DNA from: Streptomyces sp. CB02261
GTDB taxonomy: Bacteria > Actinomycetota > Actinomycetes > Streptomycetales > Streptomycetaceae
Assembly: GCF_001905665.1 (NCBI RefSeq)
Contig: NZ_LIVX01000004.1
Location: forward strand, 585,019-649,018
Length of the DNA stretch: 64,000 nt
Direction of reading: 5' to 3'
Shown here: piece after piece, positions 42,098 through 50,086 of the stretch
How the letters are laid out: every line of letters begins with the position of its first letter
Position numbering within the stretch: position 1 is the first letter of the stretch
Translations under genes and position numbers: made by a program
Notes under the pieces: model-generated
Seen by the model: only the letters and a program-made list of their open reading frames with translations
The model's database searches: none
Told to the model about the DNA's origin: nothing

Positions 42098-42136
42098 GCG
42101 GCATCGTCCTTTCCCGGGAGGCCCGCCGATGAGCGG
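42082..42136 (+). repeat. Duplicated ribosome-binding site and start region
   Basis: GGAGGCCCGCCGATGAGCGG occurs at 42082-42101 and again at 42117-42136, a 35-bp offset. The second copy is the real start of the kinase gene; the first covers the symporter stop. Confidence 0.85.
42094..42132 (+). CDS. 12-codon minigene MSGIVLSREARR
   Basis: ATG 42094 overlaps the symporter stop (ATGA) and reads twelve codons to a TGA that itself overlaps the kinase ATG (42129-42132). It has the same GGAGG ribosome-binding site as the kinase. It would hand ribosomes from the symporter to the kinase gene. Translation is inferred only from layout. Confidence 0.4.
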   Translation: MSGIVLSREARR

Positions 42137-43337
42137 TTTCGCCCTCGCCGCCGCGGCCACCGCCGGGGCCGTGCTGCTCGCGGCGGGTGTCGTCCTGGGG
42201 CGGATCACCGCCCGGCGCGGCGGCCCCGCCGCCGACCCCCATCTCGGCACGCCCGTCGAGCGGGCCACCTTCCACACCCTGCACACCGCCTCGCTCGCCG
42301 CCCCGCCACTGCGCGCCGGCCTCACCGAGGAGACCGCTCGCAGAGCGGCCGGCACCCTCCGCTCGCTGCTCGGTACGGAGGCCCTCTGCCTCACCGACCG
42401 GGGCGCCGTCCTCGCCTGGGACGGGCCCGGCGAGGAGCACCACCGCGCGCACGTCCCGGCGCAGGCCGCCGACACCCTGGAGACCGGACGCAGCCGGTCC
42501 GCGCACACCGGCTGCGCCGACCCGGCCTGTCCGCTGCGCTGGGCGGTGATCGCCCCGCTCACCGGGGAGGACGGGGTGCTCGGCGCACTCGTGGCCTACG
42601 GCTCGCGGGAGTCGGCCGTCCTGGTGCGGGCCGCGACCGAGGTGGCCCGATGGGCGTCCGTCCAGCTGGAGCTGGCCGAACTCGACCGCTCGCGGACCCG
42701 GATCGTGGAGGCCGAGATCCGGGCCCTGCGTGCCCAGATCTCCCCGCACTTCATCTTCAACTCCCTGGCGGCCATCGCCTCGTTCGTCCGCACCGACCCG
42801 GAACGGGCCCGGGAACTCCTGCTCGAGTTCGCCGACTTCACCCGCTACTCCTTCCGCAAGCACGGTGAGTTCGCCCAGCTCGCCGACGAACTGCGCTCCA
42901 TCGAGCAGTACTTGGCGCTCGCCGGGGCGCGGTTCGGGAACCGGCTCAAGGTCACCCTGCAGATCGCCCCCGAGGTGCTGCCGGTGACCCTGCCCTTCCT
43001 CTGTCTCCAGCCGCTCGTGGAGAACGCGGTGAAGCACGGCCTCCAGGACCGGGAGCGGGGCTGCCGGGTCACCATCGCCGCCCGCGACGCGGGGGCGGAG
43101 GCGGTGGTCACCGTCGAGGACGACGGCATCGGCATGGACCCGGAGTTGCTGCGCGCGGTCCTGCGCGGAGAGCACCCGGACGGCTCCGGCATCGGTCTGT
43201 CGAACGTGGACGAGCGCCTGCGCCAGGTGTACGGGACGGAGTACGGGCTCGTCATCGAGACCGGCGTCGGCGCGGGGATGAAGGTGACGGTACGCATCCC
43301 CAAGTACCGTCCGGGAGTGCATCGTTCGGCACTCTGA
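42129..43337 (+). CDS. LytS/YehU-type sensor histidine kinase
   Basis: 402 residues. One N-terminal hydrophobic helix (3-25), a GAF-like sensor region about 40-190 with a CADPACPL segment, then the His_kinase domain with LRAQISPHFIFNSLAAI (H207) and the ATPase part PLVENAVKHGL, VEDDGIGMDPE and GIGLSNVDERLRQVYG. With only one membrane helix it may sense a cytosolic ligand or the neighbouring permease. Start ATG 42129 with GGAGG six bases upstream. Partner of the LytTR regulator at 39037. Confidence 0.92.
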   Translation: MSGFALAAAATAGAVLLAAGVVLGRITARRGGPAADPHLGTPVERATFHTLHTASLAAPPLRAGLTEETARRAAGTLRSLLGTEALCLTDRGAVLAWDGPGEEHHRAHVPAQAADTLETGRSRSAHTGCADPACPLRWAVIAPLTGEDGVLGALVAYGSRESAVLVRAATEVARWASVQLELAELDRSRTRIVEAEIRALRAQISPHFIFNSLAAIASFVRTDPERARELLLEFADFTRYSFRKHGEFAQLADELRSIEQYLALAGARFGNRLKVTLQIAPEVLPVTLPFLCLQPLVENAVKHGLQDRERGCRVTIAARDAGAEAVVTVEDDGIGMDPELLRAVLRGEHPDGSGIGLSNVDERLRQVYGTEYGLVIETGVGAGMKVTVRIPKYRPGVHRSAL

Positions 43338-43356
43338 CGCCGTCCGGCCGCGCCGG

Positions 43357-43869
43357 TCAGCGCAGGTGCAGCGAGAGGTGGGCCAGGGGCAGGCCCAGCT
43401 TCCAGGCCGGCAGCCAGATCTGCTCGGCCTCGTCGACCGCGTACTCCGGGGCGTCGCCCGTGCGGCCGTCGAGGTCGGCGGCGCGCACCCAGGTGTCCCG
43501 GAGGCGCCGCCAGGCGGACTCGGCGAGCGCCAGGTCGGGGCCGTCGCCGCCGGCGGTGCGGCGCGCGGCCAGCCGCTCCTCGACCCAGGGCGGCCAGGGC
43601 CGGTCGTACGCGGTGTGGCGCAGCCAGGCGTCGGTCCGGTCGGCGTCCCACGCGCCCGCGGGCCCGTCCGGCTCCTGCGAGAGGAGGACGGTGAGGGCGA
43701 GCGCCTGGAGGCCCGCCCGGTACTCCAGTGAGCCGGGTGCCACGAGGGCGGCGGCCCGCAGCACTTCGTCGGCCAGGTACTCGGCGCACAGCCAGGCCAT
43801 CGGGACGGCGAGGCCGCCGCCACTCGTGCCACCGGCGCCGTTCGTGCTCTCGGGCAGCAACGCTCCCAC
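43357..43869 (-). CDS. Hypothetical protein
   Basis: 170 residues if translation starts at GTG 43869 (GGGAG just upstream); ATG 43800, at MAWLCAEYLADEVLRAAAL, is the alternative. Tryptophan- and leucine-rich helical protein, with TAYDRPWPPWVEERLAARR and a C-terminus WLPAWKLGLPLAHLSLHLR. No motif, signal or membrane helix that I recognise. Convergent with the LytS gene and with no other close partner. Codon usage is normal for the window. Confidence 0.65.
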   Translation of the reverse strand: MGALLPESTNGAGGTSGGGLAVPMAWLCAEYLADEVLRAAALVAPGSLEYRAGLQALALTVLLSQEPDGPAGAWDADRTDAWLRHTAYDRPWPPWVEERLAARRTAGGDGPDLALAESAWRRLRDTWVRAADLDGRTGDAPEYAVDEAEQIWLPAWKLGLPLAHLSLHLR

Positions 43870-44073
43870 CTTCTCCCGGACATGGAGGACCCGGATGTGC
43901 GGGCCCGGGGGAGAGCTTCCTCCGCGAAGGGCGCCCGCGGGTCCCGCTTTGCTCAACTCGCCCGTGTGCTTTCGGATACGTTTTCCGGCCGGATAGGTAC
44001 CCGTGGGATTTCTGATGTCTCCGGAGGTGTACGGGACGGGGGAGGTACCGGGGGGCGAGCGGAGCCGGGGTGG

Positions 44074-44100
44074 CGGTCGGCGGAGCCGGGGTGCCGACCG
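44074..44100 (-). terminator. Possible terminator after the thioesterase
   Basis: CGGTCGGC and GCCGACCG make an 8-bp stem with an 11-base loop just past the stop of the thioesterase gene. Confidence 0.4.
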
Positions 44101-44114
44101 GGCGCCGGGGCGCT

Positions 44115-44525
44115 TCAGCCGAGGAGCGCGTACACCGCGGTCGCGTGGGCCGCGGTCTCGTCCGTGCCCTCGGCCGTCATGGTGATGTCGGCGAAGGCCA
44201 TCCGCTTCCCCGCCTTGGTGAGCCGGGCCCGCACCAGGACGTCGGAGCCGACGACCGCCCGCTGGAAGCTGATGGACTGCTGGACGGTGGTCATCGGCAC
44301 GAAGCCGCCCCGGGCCGAGGCGACGGCGATCACCGTCGCCGTGTCGGCCGCGGCCATCAGGGCCTGGCCGCAGAGACCGCCGCCCTCCCGGGCGAGCCGG
44401 TCGGACCACGGGAGCCGGAGGACGGCTCCGTCGGTCACGGATTCGACGGTGAGTCCCAGATCGAGCACCCAGGGGGCGAAGTTGTCGGCGAGGACCTTTT
44501 CGGCGGCGGCGAGTGTCAGCGTCAC
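44115..44525 (-). CDS. PaaI/hotdog-fold thioesterase
   Basis: 136 residues from GTG 44525, five bases after the sigma-factor stop. The hotdog-fold pattern is LCGQALMAAADTATVIAVASARGG then FVPMTTVQQSISFQRAVVGSDVLVRARLTKAGKRMAFADITM. A typical PaaI-family HGG-type motif is replaced by GGGLCGQ, so catalytic detail is uncertain. It probably hydrolyses acyl-CoA esters. Its position directly behind the sigma factor suggests co-transcription; in most ECF operons this slot holds an anti-sigma gene. Confidence 0.85.
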   Translation of the reverse strand: MTLTLAAAEKVLADNFAPWVLDLGLTVESVTDGAVLRLPWSDRLAREGGGLCGQALMAAADTATVIAVASARGGFVPMTTVQQSISFQRAVVGSDVLVRARLTKAGKRMAFADITMTAEGTDETAAHATAVYALLG

Positions 44526-44529
44526 GGCG

Positions 44530-45087
44530 TCATTGTGGGGCTCCGGCGCGGGAGCGGGCAACGGCCGTGCGGCGCGGCCCGTAGTCGGGCAGGGAGCGGC
44601 CGAGCTGCCGCAGCGCGTAGTGGGAGCGCGATTTGACGGTCCCGGCGGGGATGCCGAGGTCCACGGCGGCCTCGTTGACGGTGTACCCGTGGAAGTAGAT
44701 CCGGACGAGCACCGCGCGGTGCTCGGGGCTCAGTTCGCGGACGGCGGCCCGCACGTCGAGGGCGGCCTCGGCCGAGGTGGTGGGGTCGGCGGGGTCGGGC
44801 GTCACCGCGAGGACGCCGTCGCCGATCTCGGCAGGCCGGGCGAGGCGTGAGCGCCGGGCGTCGATGGCGAGGCGGCGGGCCACGGTGAAGAGCCAGGGGC
44901 GCATCGACCCGTAGGGGCCGTCGAAGGCCTCGGGGTGCTGCCATGCCCGTACCAGGGTCTCCTGGACGAGGTCCTCGGCCCGCTGGCGGTCTCCGTAGGT
45001 GAGGCCGAGCAGGAAGGAGAGCAGCGCGGGGCCGTGGTCCCGCTGCAGTTCCTCGAGGGTTCGTTCGTCGGTGGTCGCCGTCGTCAT
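44530..45087 (-). CDS. ECF RNA polymerase sigma factor
   Basis: 185 residues from ATG 45087 (GAGGCGGG upstream). Region 2: LLSFLLGLTYGDRQRAEDLVQETLVRAWQHPEAF...MRPWLFTVARRLAIDARRS. Region 4: AVRELSPEHRAVLVRIYFHGYTVNEAAVDLGIPAGTVKSRSHYALRQLGRSL. Region 4 is typical of SigK/SigL-like ECF groups that are normally held by zinc-binding anti-sigma factors. None is encoded next to it in this window, only a thioesterase. Target genes unknown. Confidence 0.93.
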   Translation of the reverse strand: MTTATTDERTLEELQRDHGPALLSFLLGLTYGDRQRAEDLVQETLVRAWQHPEAFDGPYGSMRPWLFTVARRLAIDARRSRLARPAEIGDGVLAVTPDPADPTTSAEAALDVRAAVRELSPEHRAVLVRIYFHGYTVNEAAVDLGIPAGTVKSRSHYALRQLGRSLPDYGPRRTAVARSRAGAPQ

Positions 45088-45306
45088 GCTGCCCGCCTCT
45101 CCGCGGCTCGTCGTCCGGCCGTATACGAGCGCATCCGGACGGCGAGGGACAGGGAACGGACACCGGCGTGCGACGAACGGTCGCACCGAGCGGCGAATGG
45201 TACGGCGAACGGTCGGACGGCGGTCCACCGGAGGCTCTACGTCCGTTTCAGCGGGGTTCCTGCCCCGATGCGGCCTTGACCCTTGACTGCGGCTTTCCCG
45301 CGAGAT

Positions 45307-45341
45307 CAATTCGTCAGAACAGATGTTCATCACACGAATTG
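45307..45341. promoter_or_regulatory. Inverted repeat upstream of the CapA-like gene
   Basis: CAATTCGT (45307-45314) and ACGAATTG (45334-45341) are perfect 8-base arms around 19 bases, directly before the ribosome-binding site of the gene starting 45356. It lies in an AT-richer patch and could be an operator or an mRNA hairpin. Confidence 0.45.
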
Positions 45342-45355
45342 GGTGGAGTGCCGTC

Positions 45356-46570
45356 ATGACCTCACGCACCAGACCCGCGGGGGTGGCGCTCGCCGCCGCC
45401 CTCCTCGCGGCCGCGACCGGTTGCGCCGACGGGAGCGGCCCGGCCGGCGGCGCCCCCACTCCCGAGGCGTCGGCCGGACGGCAGGGGAACGTGAAGCCCG
45501 CCCTTCCGTCCGCCGCGCCGGGCGGCGCCTCCGCCCCGGCCGGCTTCACCCTCGTCGCCTCCGGTGACGTCCTCCCGCACGACTCGATCATCCGCCGGGC
45601 CGCCCAGGACGCGGGCGGCGGCGGTTACGACTTCGCGCCCATGCTCTCCGGGGTGAAGTCCGTCGTCTCCAAGGCCGACCTGGCCATCTGCCACATGGAG
45701 ACCGTGTACGGGAAGGACGGCGGGCCCTACACGGGCTACCCCGCCTTCAAGTCGCCGCCCGAGGTCGCCGCCGCGCTGAAGGCCACCGGGTACGACTCGT
45801 GCTCCACCGCCTCCAACCACACCCTCGACGACGGCGCGGCGGGCCTCGGCCGCACCCTCGACGTCCTGGACGCGGCGGGTGTCCGGCACGCCGGATCGGC
45901 CCGTACCGCGAAGGAGGCGGCCCGGCCCACCCTGCTGAAGGCGGGCGGCGCCACCGTCGCCCAGCTCGCCTACACCTACGACACCAACGGCTATCCCCTG
46001 CCCGAGGGACAGCCCTGGGCGGTCAACCTGCTGGACGAGGAGAAGGTGATCGCGGACGCCCGCGCCGCCCGAGCGGCCGGCGCCGACGTCGTCGTGGTCA
46101 GCGTCCACTGGGGCACCGAGTGGCAGACCGCGCCCGACGAGCGGCAGCTCTCCCTCGGTCGCGCGCTCACCGCCTCGCGGACCGGCGGCCGCCCCGACAT
46201 CGACCTGATCATCGGAACACATGCCCATGTGCCCCAGGCGTACGAGAAGGTCAACGGCACCTGGATCGTCTACGGGATGGGCGACCAGGTCGCCGGGGAC
46301 ATGATCAACCACCAGGGGGCCTACGATCCGCGCGGCAACCAGGGGAGCATCGGCCGGTTCACCTTCGTCCCGCCCCGGACCCCGGGCGGCCGCTGGGAGG
46401 TGTCCAGGGCCGAGTTCGTCCCGCAGTGGTTCGACACCGGGCGCGGCCGGGTGGTCAACCTCGGCGCCGCCGACGGATCCGACGCGCATCGCGCCGGCAT
46501 CCGCGACACCATCCGGCAGGTGGTGCTCAGCCGCGGCGCCGACAAGGACGGCCTGGTGATGGGGAGGTAG
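45356..46570 (+). CDS. CapA-family lipoprotein (metallophosphatase fold)
   Basis: 404 residues from ATG 45356 with GGAG seven bases upstream. The lipobox LLAAATGC (Cys22) predicts a lipoprotein. CapA/PGA_cap motifs are FTLVASGDVLPHD, LAICHMETVYG, YDSCSTASNHTLDDG, VVVVSVHWGTEW and IIGTHAHVPQAYEKVNGTWIVYGMGDQ. These metallophosphatase-like proteins were first linked to polyglutamate capsule formation; in actinomycetes the substrate is unknown. An Rv0574c homologue belongs to the DosR regulon beside pncB2 in M. tuberculosis, but here the gene lies far from pncB. Confidence 0.92.
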   Translation: MTSRTRPAGVALAAALLAAATGCADGSGPAGGAPTPEASAGRQGNVKPALPSAAPGGASAPAGFTLVASGDVLPHDSIIRRAAQDAGGGGYDFAPMLSGVKSVVSKADLAICHMETVYGKDGGPYTGYPAFKSPPEVAAALKATGYDSCSTASNHTLDDGAAGLGRTLDVLDAAGVRHAGSARTAKEAARPTLLKAGGATVAQLAYTYDTNGYPLPEGQPWAVNLLDEEKVIADARAARAAGADVVVVSVHWGTEWQTAPDERQLSLGRALTASRTGGRPDIDLIIGTHAHVPQAYEKVNGTWIVYGMGDQVAGDMINHQGAYDPRGNQGSIGRFTFVPPRTPGGRWEVSRAEFVPQWFDTGRGRVVNLGAADGSDAHRAGIRDTIRQVVLSRGADKDGLVMGR

Positions 46571-46739
46571 TCCCGCCGGCGCACGGCCGGGAGGTGGCCC
46601 CGCCGGCCCACGGCCGGGAGGCAGCCCCGCAGGCCCACCCCGCCCCCACCCGTCGGGCCTATCGGCTCATCGGGTGTTTTCGGGCGGGCGGCCGGTGTCG
46701 ATGAGCCGCACGGAGTCTCATCCGTATGAACCATTAGTC

Positions 46740-47621
46740 ATGAAAAAGGATCAGATGCTCCCCGGGCGTCGAGCGGTGCTGCGGCTCGCCGCCGCCCTCG
46801 GGGCCACCGCCACCCTCGGGGTTCTCGCGGCGGACCGGCTGGCCCCGCCCGAGCGGACCACCCGGGGCGCGCCCCCGCCCGGGGGCCGGGCCGGCCGGGC
46901 AGGCCCCGGAGCGGGACCCGTCGCGGGCCCGCAGGCCCAGGCCGCCCGGCTGCGCCCCAGCGCGTACCGGCTCCAGCCGATGACCTCGTACGCGCCCCCG
47001 TCCTTGCGGCGCGCGGCGCCGCCGGTACGGCAGCGGCCCTTCCTCAGCATGTCCGGGGTGGGCCGCTCGATGGTGCTGAGCTTCGACGACGGACCGGACC
47101 CCCGCTACACCCCCGGGATCCTGCGGACCCTGCGCCGGTACGACTGCCGGGCGATGTTCTTCGTGTGCGGCGAGATGGCCGTCGAGAACCAGGACCTGCT
47201 GCGGGAGATGGCCGAGGACGGACACGTCATCGGCAACCACTCCTGGTCCCATCCCCTCATCCCCACCCTGCGGCCCTCCCGTATCCGCGACGAGCTCGGC
47301 TCCACGAGCGAGGTCGTGGAGCGGACCCTCGGCACGGCCCCGCTCTGGTACCGCGCCCCCTACGGGGCATGGAACCGGCACTCCTTCGAGATCGGCGCCG
47401 AACTCGGCATGGAGCCGCTCGCCTGGACCGTCGACACCCTGGACTGGAAGGAGCCCGGCACCGACACCGTCGTCCGCCGGGTCCTCGACGGCGCCGCCCC
47501 CGGCGCGGTCGTGCTCTCCCACGACGCCGGCGGCGACCGGTCCCAGAGCGTGGCCGCGCTCCGCCGCTATCTGCCCGAACTCCTCGACGCGGGCTACCAC
47601 ATCACCGTCCCCCGGCGCTGA
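46740..47621 (+). CDS. Secreted polysaccharide deacetylase (NodB domain)
   Basis: 293 residues from ATG 46740; ATG 46755 (AAGGA four bases upstream) is an equally good start. The N-terminus RRAVLRLAAALGATATLGVLAADRL is a Tat-like or ordinary signal sequence. NodB domain about 115-290: SMVLSFDDGPDPRYTPGIL (metal Asp pair), VIGNHSWSHP (metal His), WYRAPYGAWN, and PGAVVLSHDAGGDRSQSV. It would remove N-acetyl groups from a cell-wall or secreted glycan. Followed by a bidirectional terminator. Confidence 0.92.
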   Translation: MKKDQMLPGRRAVLRLAAALGATATLGVLAADRLAPPERTTRGAPPPGGRAGRAGPGAGPVAGPQAQAARLRPSAYRLQPMTSYAPPSLRRAAPPVRQRPFLSMSGVGRSMVLSFDDGPDPRYTPGILRTLRRYDCRAMFFVCGEMAVENQDLLREMAEDGHVIGNHSWSHPLIPTLRPSRIRDELGSTSEVVERTLGTAPLWYRAPYGAWNRHSFEIGAELGMEPLAWTVDTLDWKEPGTDTVVRRVLDGAAPGAVVLSHDAGGDRSQSVAALRRYLPELLDAGYHITVPRR

Positions 47622-47635
47622 CCGGCGCGGCACGC

Positions 47636-47673
47636 GGAAGGGCCCCGGCGCCCCCAGGCGCCGGGGCCCTTCC
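47636..47673. terminator. Bidirectional terminator
   Basis: GGAAGGGCCCCGGCGCC and its exact complement form a 17-bp stem with a four-base loop between the convergent deacetylase and sortase genes. Confidence 0.9.
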
Positions 47674-47680
47674 GTACGCG

Positions 47681-48340
47681 CTAGCGGGAGCTCACCATGC
47701 GGGCGTACACCACGACGTTCCCGTCGTAGCCACGCGCGCGCGTGTAGCCGCCGCCGCAGGTGATGACCCGCAGTTCGGGCGCACCGGTGTCGGCGTAGAC
47801 CTGCACGCCGGGGAAGTCGTCCTTGGAGTAGACCTCGACCCCGTAGATCTCGAAGACCGCCACCCGGCCGTCGTACCGCTCGACCTCGACGTGCTGGCCC
47901 TTCTCCAGCGAGCCCAGGCCGTAGAAGACCGCCGGGCCCTGCGCGTTGTCGACGTGGCCGACGACGACCGCGGTGCCCCGCTGGCCGGGGGAGATGCCGT
48001 TCTGGTACCAGCCGGCGAGGTTGGCGTCCTCGGGCGGCGGGGCCGCGACCCAGCCGTTCGGCTCCAGGCCCACGTCCATGATCGGAGCCGCCACCCGGAT
48101 CGCCGGGATCTTGATCCGGGAGGCCGGGGCGAAGGGCAGCGGCTCCAGACCCTCGATCGTCCCGGACGGCGGCACGACGGGGCGTGCCACCGGCCGGGCC
48201 GCGGCGGCGGGTTGCGGGGGTCCGAGCGCGACGTCCACGCCGTTGCGCATCATCGCGATCCCGGACAGCATGGCGAGGGCCAGGACGCCCCAGGGTTGGC
48301 GTCTCCTGCGCTCGAAGACGCGGAAGTCCTTCGGGGGCAT
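47681..48340 (-). CDS. Class F sortase
   Basis: 219 residues. One N-terminal hydrophobic helix (about 18-32), then a sortase domain: KIPAIRVAAPIMDVGLEPNGWVAAPPP, catalytic His in TAVVVGHVDN, catalytic Cys in LRVITCGGGY and Arg in RGYDGNVVVYAR. The short domain and the GWVAAPP block are typical of actinobacterial class F enzymes. Neighbouring genes at 48765 and 49365 encode exported proteins with a C-terminal helix and basic tail, but neither has an LPXTG-like signal. Confidence 0.92.
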   Translation of the reverse strand: MPPKDFRVFERRRRQPWGVLALAMLSGIAMMRNGVDVALGPPQPAAAARPVARPVVPPSGTIEGLEPLPFAPASRIKIPAIRVAAPIMDVGLEPNGWVAAPPPEDANLAGWYQNGISPGQRGTAVVVGHVDNAQGPAVFYGLGSLEKGQHVEVERYDGRVAVFEIYGVEVYSKDDFPGVQVYADTGAPELRVITCGGGYTRARGYDGNVVVYARMVSSR

Positions 48341-48764
48341 GGTTCTCCCTTCGTGGCGTCGTCAGAACGGTAAGGGCGGTCGGGCGGGCCGTCGCGCCGG
48401 ACGGTGCGAACGGGTGGCGGCCGCTGCCGGACGGGTGCCGGAGCGGCGGCGACCGTGTGCCGGGGACGCCCTCGGAGGCGGGCGTCGCGGAGCACCCTGC
48501 CGCCGGTCCGCGGAGGATCGGCTGACGACAGGCGGGTGACAGGGGACTGACCCATCCGAGTAATCGTCAGATAAGCACCCCGGCCTGCTCTGACCTGCGG
48601 TTCTGTCGACTCCACGGGGCCGATTCCCGGCGTGTCGCCTCACCGGGGTGGACCAGTGCCGAAATGCGTGGTTCGCCATGACTTGTGATGGTTCGTCATG
48701 GAAGGCGTACTCGTCGAAACTCCCGGAGCACCGCTTTGGGGCGTCTTCCACTGGAGGTTCAACC
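48341..48764. other. 424-bp divergent intergenic region
   Basis: Promoter region for the sortase and for the surface protein at 48765. It contains a pair of direct repeats (48669-48700). I see no convincing coding frame. Confidence 0.6.
48669..48700 (+). promoter_or_regulatory. Pair of direct repeats, 20 bp apart
   Basis: TGGTTCGCCATG (48669-48680) and TGGTTCGTCATG (48689-48700) differ at one base and start 20 bp apart, on the same face of the helix, 65-96 bp before the gene at 48765. Candidate activator sites. Confidence 0.4.
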
Positions 48765-49250
48765 ATGCGTGCTGCACGCACTCTGGCGGTGACCGCCACC
48801 GCAATCGCTGCGGTCGGGCTCGGGGCCCCCCTCGCCGTCGCCACCAACGGGCCGAGCAATGTCCAGGTCAACCCCTACGACGTCCACGCGGGGTCGACGA
48901 TCACGATCACCGCCAAGGGCTGCGGGCACGGTGGCACCGTCACGTCCAACGCCTTCCCCACGACCAACCTGTCGGTGAACTCCAACGGGCTGTCCAGCGC
49001 CATCGCCCGCGTCAACAACAACGCCACTCCCGGCAACTACAACCTCGCCGTCAGGTGCAGCGACAGCACCCGTGTGGTCACGCACCCGTTCCGCGTCCTC
49101 GCGGGCCGCGGCGCGGCGGGCGGCATCGGCGGTTCGCTCGCGCCCAGCTCCACCGAGATGGCCGTCGGCGGCAGCCTGGTCGCCGCGGCCGCGCTCGGCG
49201 GCGGACTGTTCATCGCGCGCCGCCGCCGTATGACCGGCGCGGGGGTCTGA
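48765..49250 (+). CDS. Secreted, C-terminally anchored surface protein
   Basis: 161 residues from ATG 48765 (GGAGG seven bases upstream). Signal peptide residues 1-27 (cleavage near AVA-T). An immunoglobulin-like beta domain follows (VNPYDVHAGSTITITAKGCGHGGTVTSNAFP) with two cysteines, C54 and C99, that could form a disulfide. The C-terminus is a Gly-Ala hydrophobic helix ending IARRRRMTGAGV. The layout resembles a cell-wall sorting region without the LPXTG motif. Next to a class F sortase. A paralogue lies convergent at 49365-49919. Confidence 0.88.
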   Translation: MRAARTLAVTATAIAAVGLGAPLAVATNGPSNVQVNPYDVHAGSTITITAKGCGHGGTVTSNAFPTTNLSVNSNGLSSAIARVNNNATPGNYNLAVRCSDSTRVVTHPFRVLAGRGAAGGIGGSLAPSSTEMAVGGSLVAAAALGGGLFIARRRRMTGAGV

Positions 49251-49278
49251 CCGGCCGAACCTCCCGGTCGGCCCGCCA

Positions 49279-49324
49279 CGCCCGTCGCCCCCGAGTCCCT
49301 GCCGGGACCCGGGGGCGACGGGCG
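49279..49324. terminator. Bidirectional terminator
   Basis: CGCCCGTCGCCCCCG and CGGGGGCGACGGGCG form a perfect 15-bp stem, with an inner GTCCC/GGGAC extension, between convergent surface-protein genes. Confidence 0.88.
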
Positions 49325-49364
49325 TCCGGGGACGCCGGGCACCGCTCCGGTCCACGACGCCCGC

Positions 49365-49919
49365 TCAGTGGCGACGGGCCGCGGCGCGGCGACGGATCAC
49401 GTAGACGCCACCCGCGGTCGCGGCCAGGACGAGCGCCGCACCCGCGGCCACCTCGATCGGTTCGAGCCCGCCGACCGAGCCGCCGACGCCGCCCTGCACC
49501 CCGCGAGGGGGAGTGAGCACGGTGGACCGGATCGTCGGAGTGGCGGAGGGGATGCCGCTGATCGTCAGATCGACGGTGTCCTGCACTCCGCCGGTGCAGT
49601 TGAACGACACCGTGTACACGGCGCCGCGCCGGGCGTCCCAGTCCACCGTGGCCGTCGCGGCCGAGTTCGGCGCGATGGTCACGGTGTCGAAGATGCCGGC
49701 CGAGGCCGTCGCCGTGCTGGCGCAGCCGGGAGCGCTCAGCGTCACCCGGCCGCCAGGGGCGACCAGCGAGGGCGACACGACGAAGTCGCCCGGCGCCTTG
49801 GCCCGCTGGGCCCGTGGGTCGCTCGCGGGGGCACCGTCCGCCGCGAGGGCGGTGGGGACGGCCAGGGCGAGGGCGGCCGCCCCCAGCAAGGCAGTGGACG
49901 CGGCACGTATCGCGCGCAT
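49365..49919 (-). CDS. Secreted, C-terminally anchored surface protein
   Basis: 184 residues from ATG 49919 (GGAGG upstream). Signal peptide 1-27 (cleavage near ALA-A). Beta-rich domain FVVSPSLVAPGGRVTLSAPGCASTATASAG...VYTVSFNCTGG with two cysteines, then a serine/threonine/proline linker, and a final hydrophobic helix with tail IRRRAAARRH. Same design as the protein at 48765: signal, one small disulfide-stabilised domain, glycine-rich spacer, membrane helix, basic end. No LPXTG. Function unknown; cell-surface placement is well supported. Confidence 0.88.
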   Translation of the reverse strand: MRAIRAASTALLGAAALALAVPTALAADGAPASDPRAQRAKAPGDFVVSPSLVAPGGRVTLSAPGCASTATASAGIFDTVTIAPNSAATATVDWDARRGAVYTVSFNCTGGVQDTVDLTISGIPSATPTIRSTVLTPPRGVQGGVGGSVGGLEPIEVAAGAALVLAATAGGVYVIRRRAAARRH

Positions 49920-50086
49920 GGTGAATCCTCCGGGTCCCGAGGAGCAGCCGCGGAAGGGGGTTTCCGCCGAAGTCCTTGCGTGCACCTCGATGTCCGAAAC
50001 GCTAGAAGCGCACTACCACAACCGCGATCCCAGGCGGGCGAATGGGGCACGCGTGTCCCCCGTGCGGCCCATTCGGCCCCCCCGCC

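Noticed and set aside
45323..45355. Earlier ATG (45323) as start of the CapA-like protein
   Set aside because: It would add residues ahead of the signal peptide and falls inside the inverted repeat; ATG 45356 has a proper GGAG and gives a normal lipoprotein signal.
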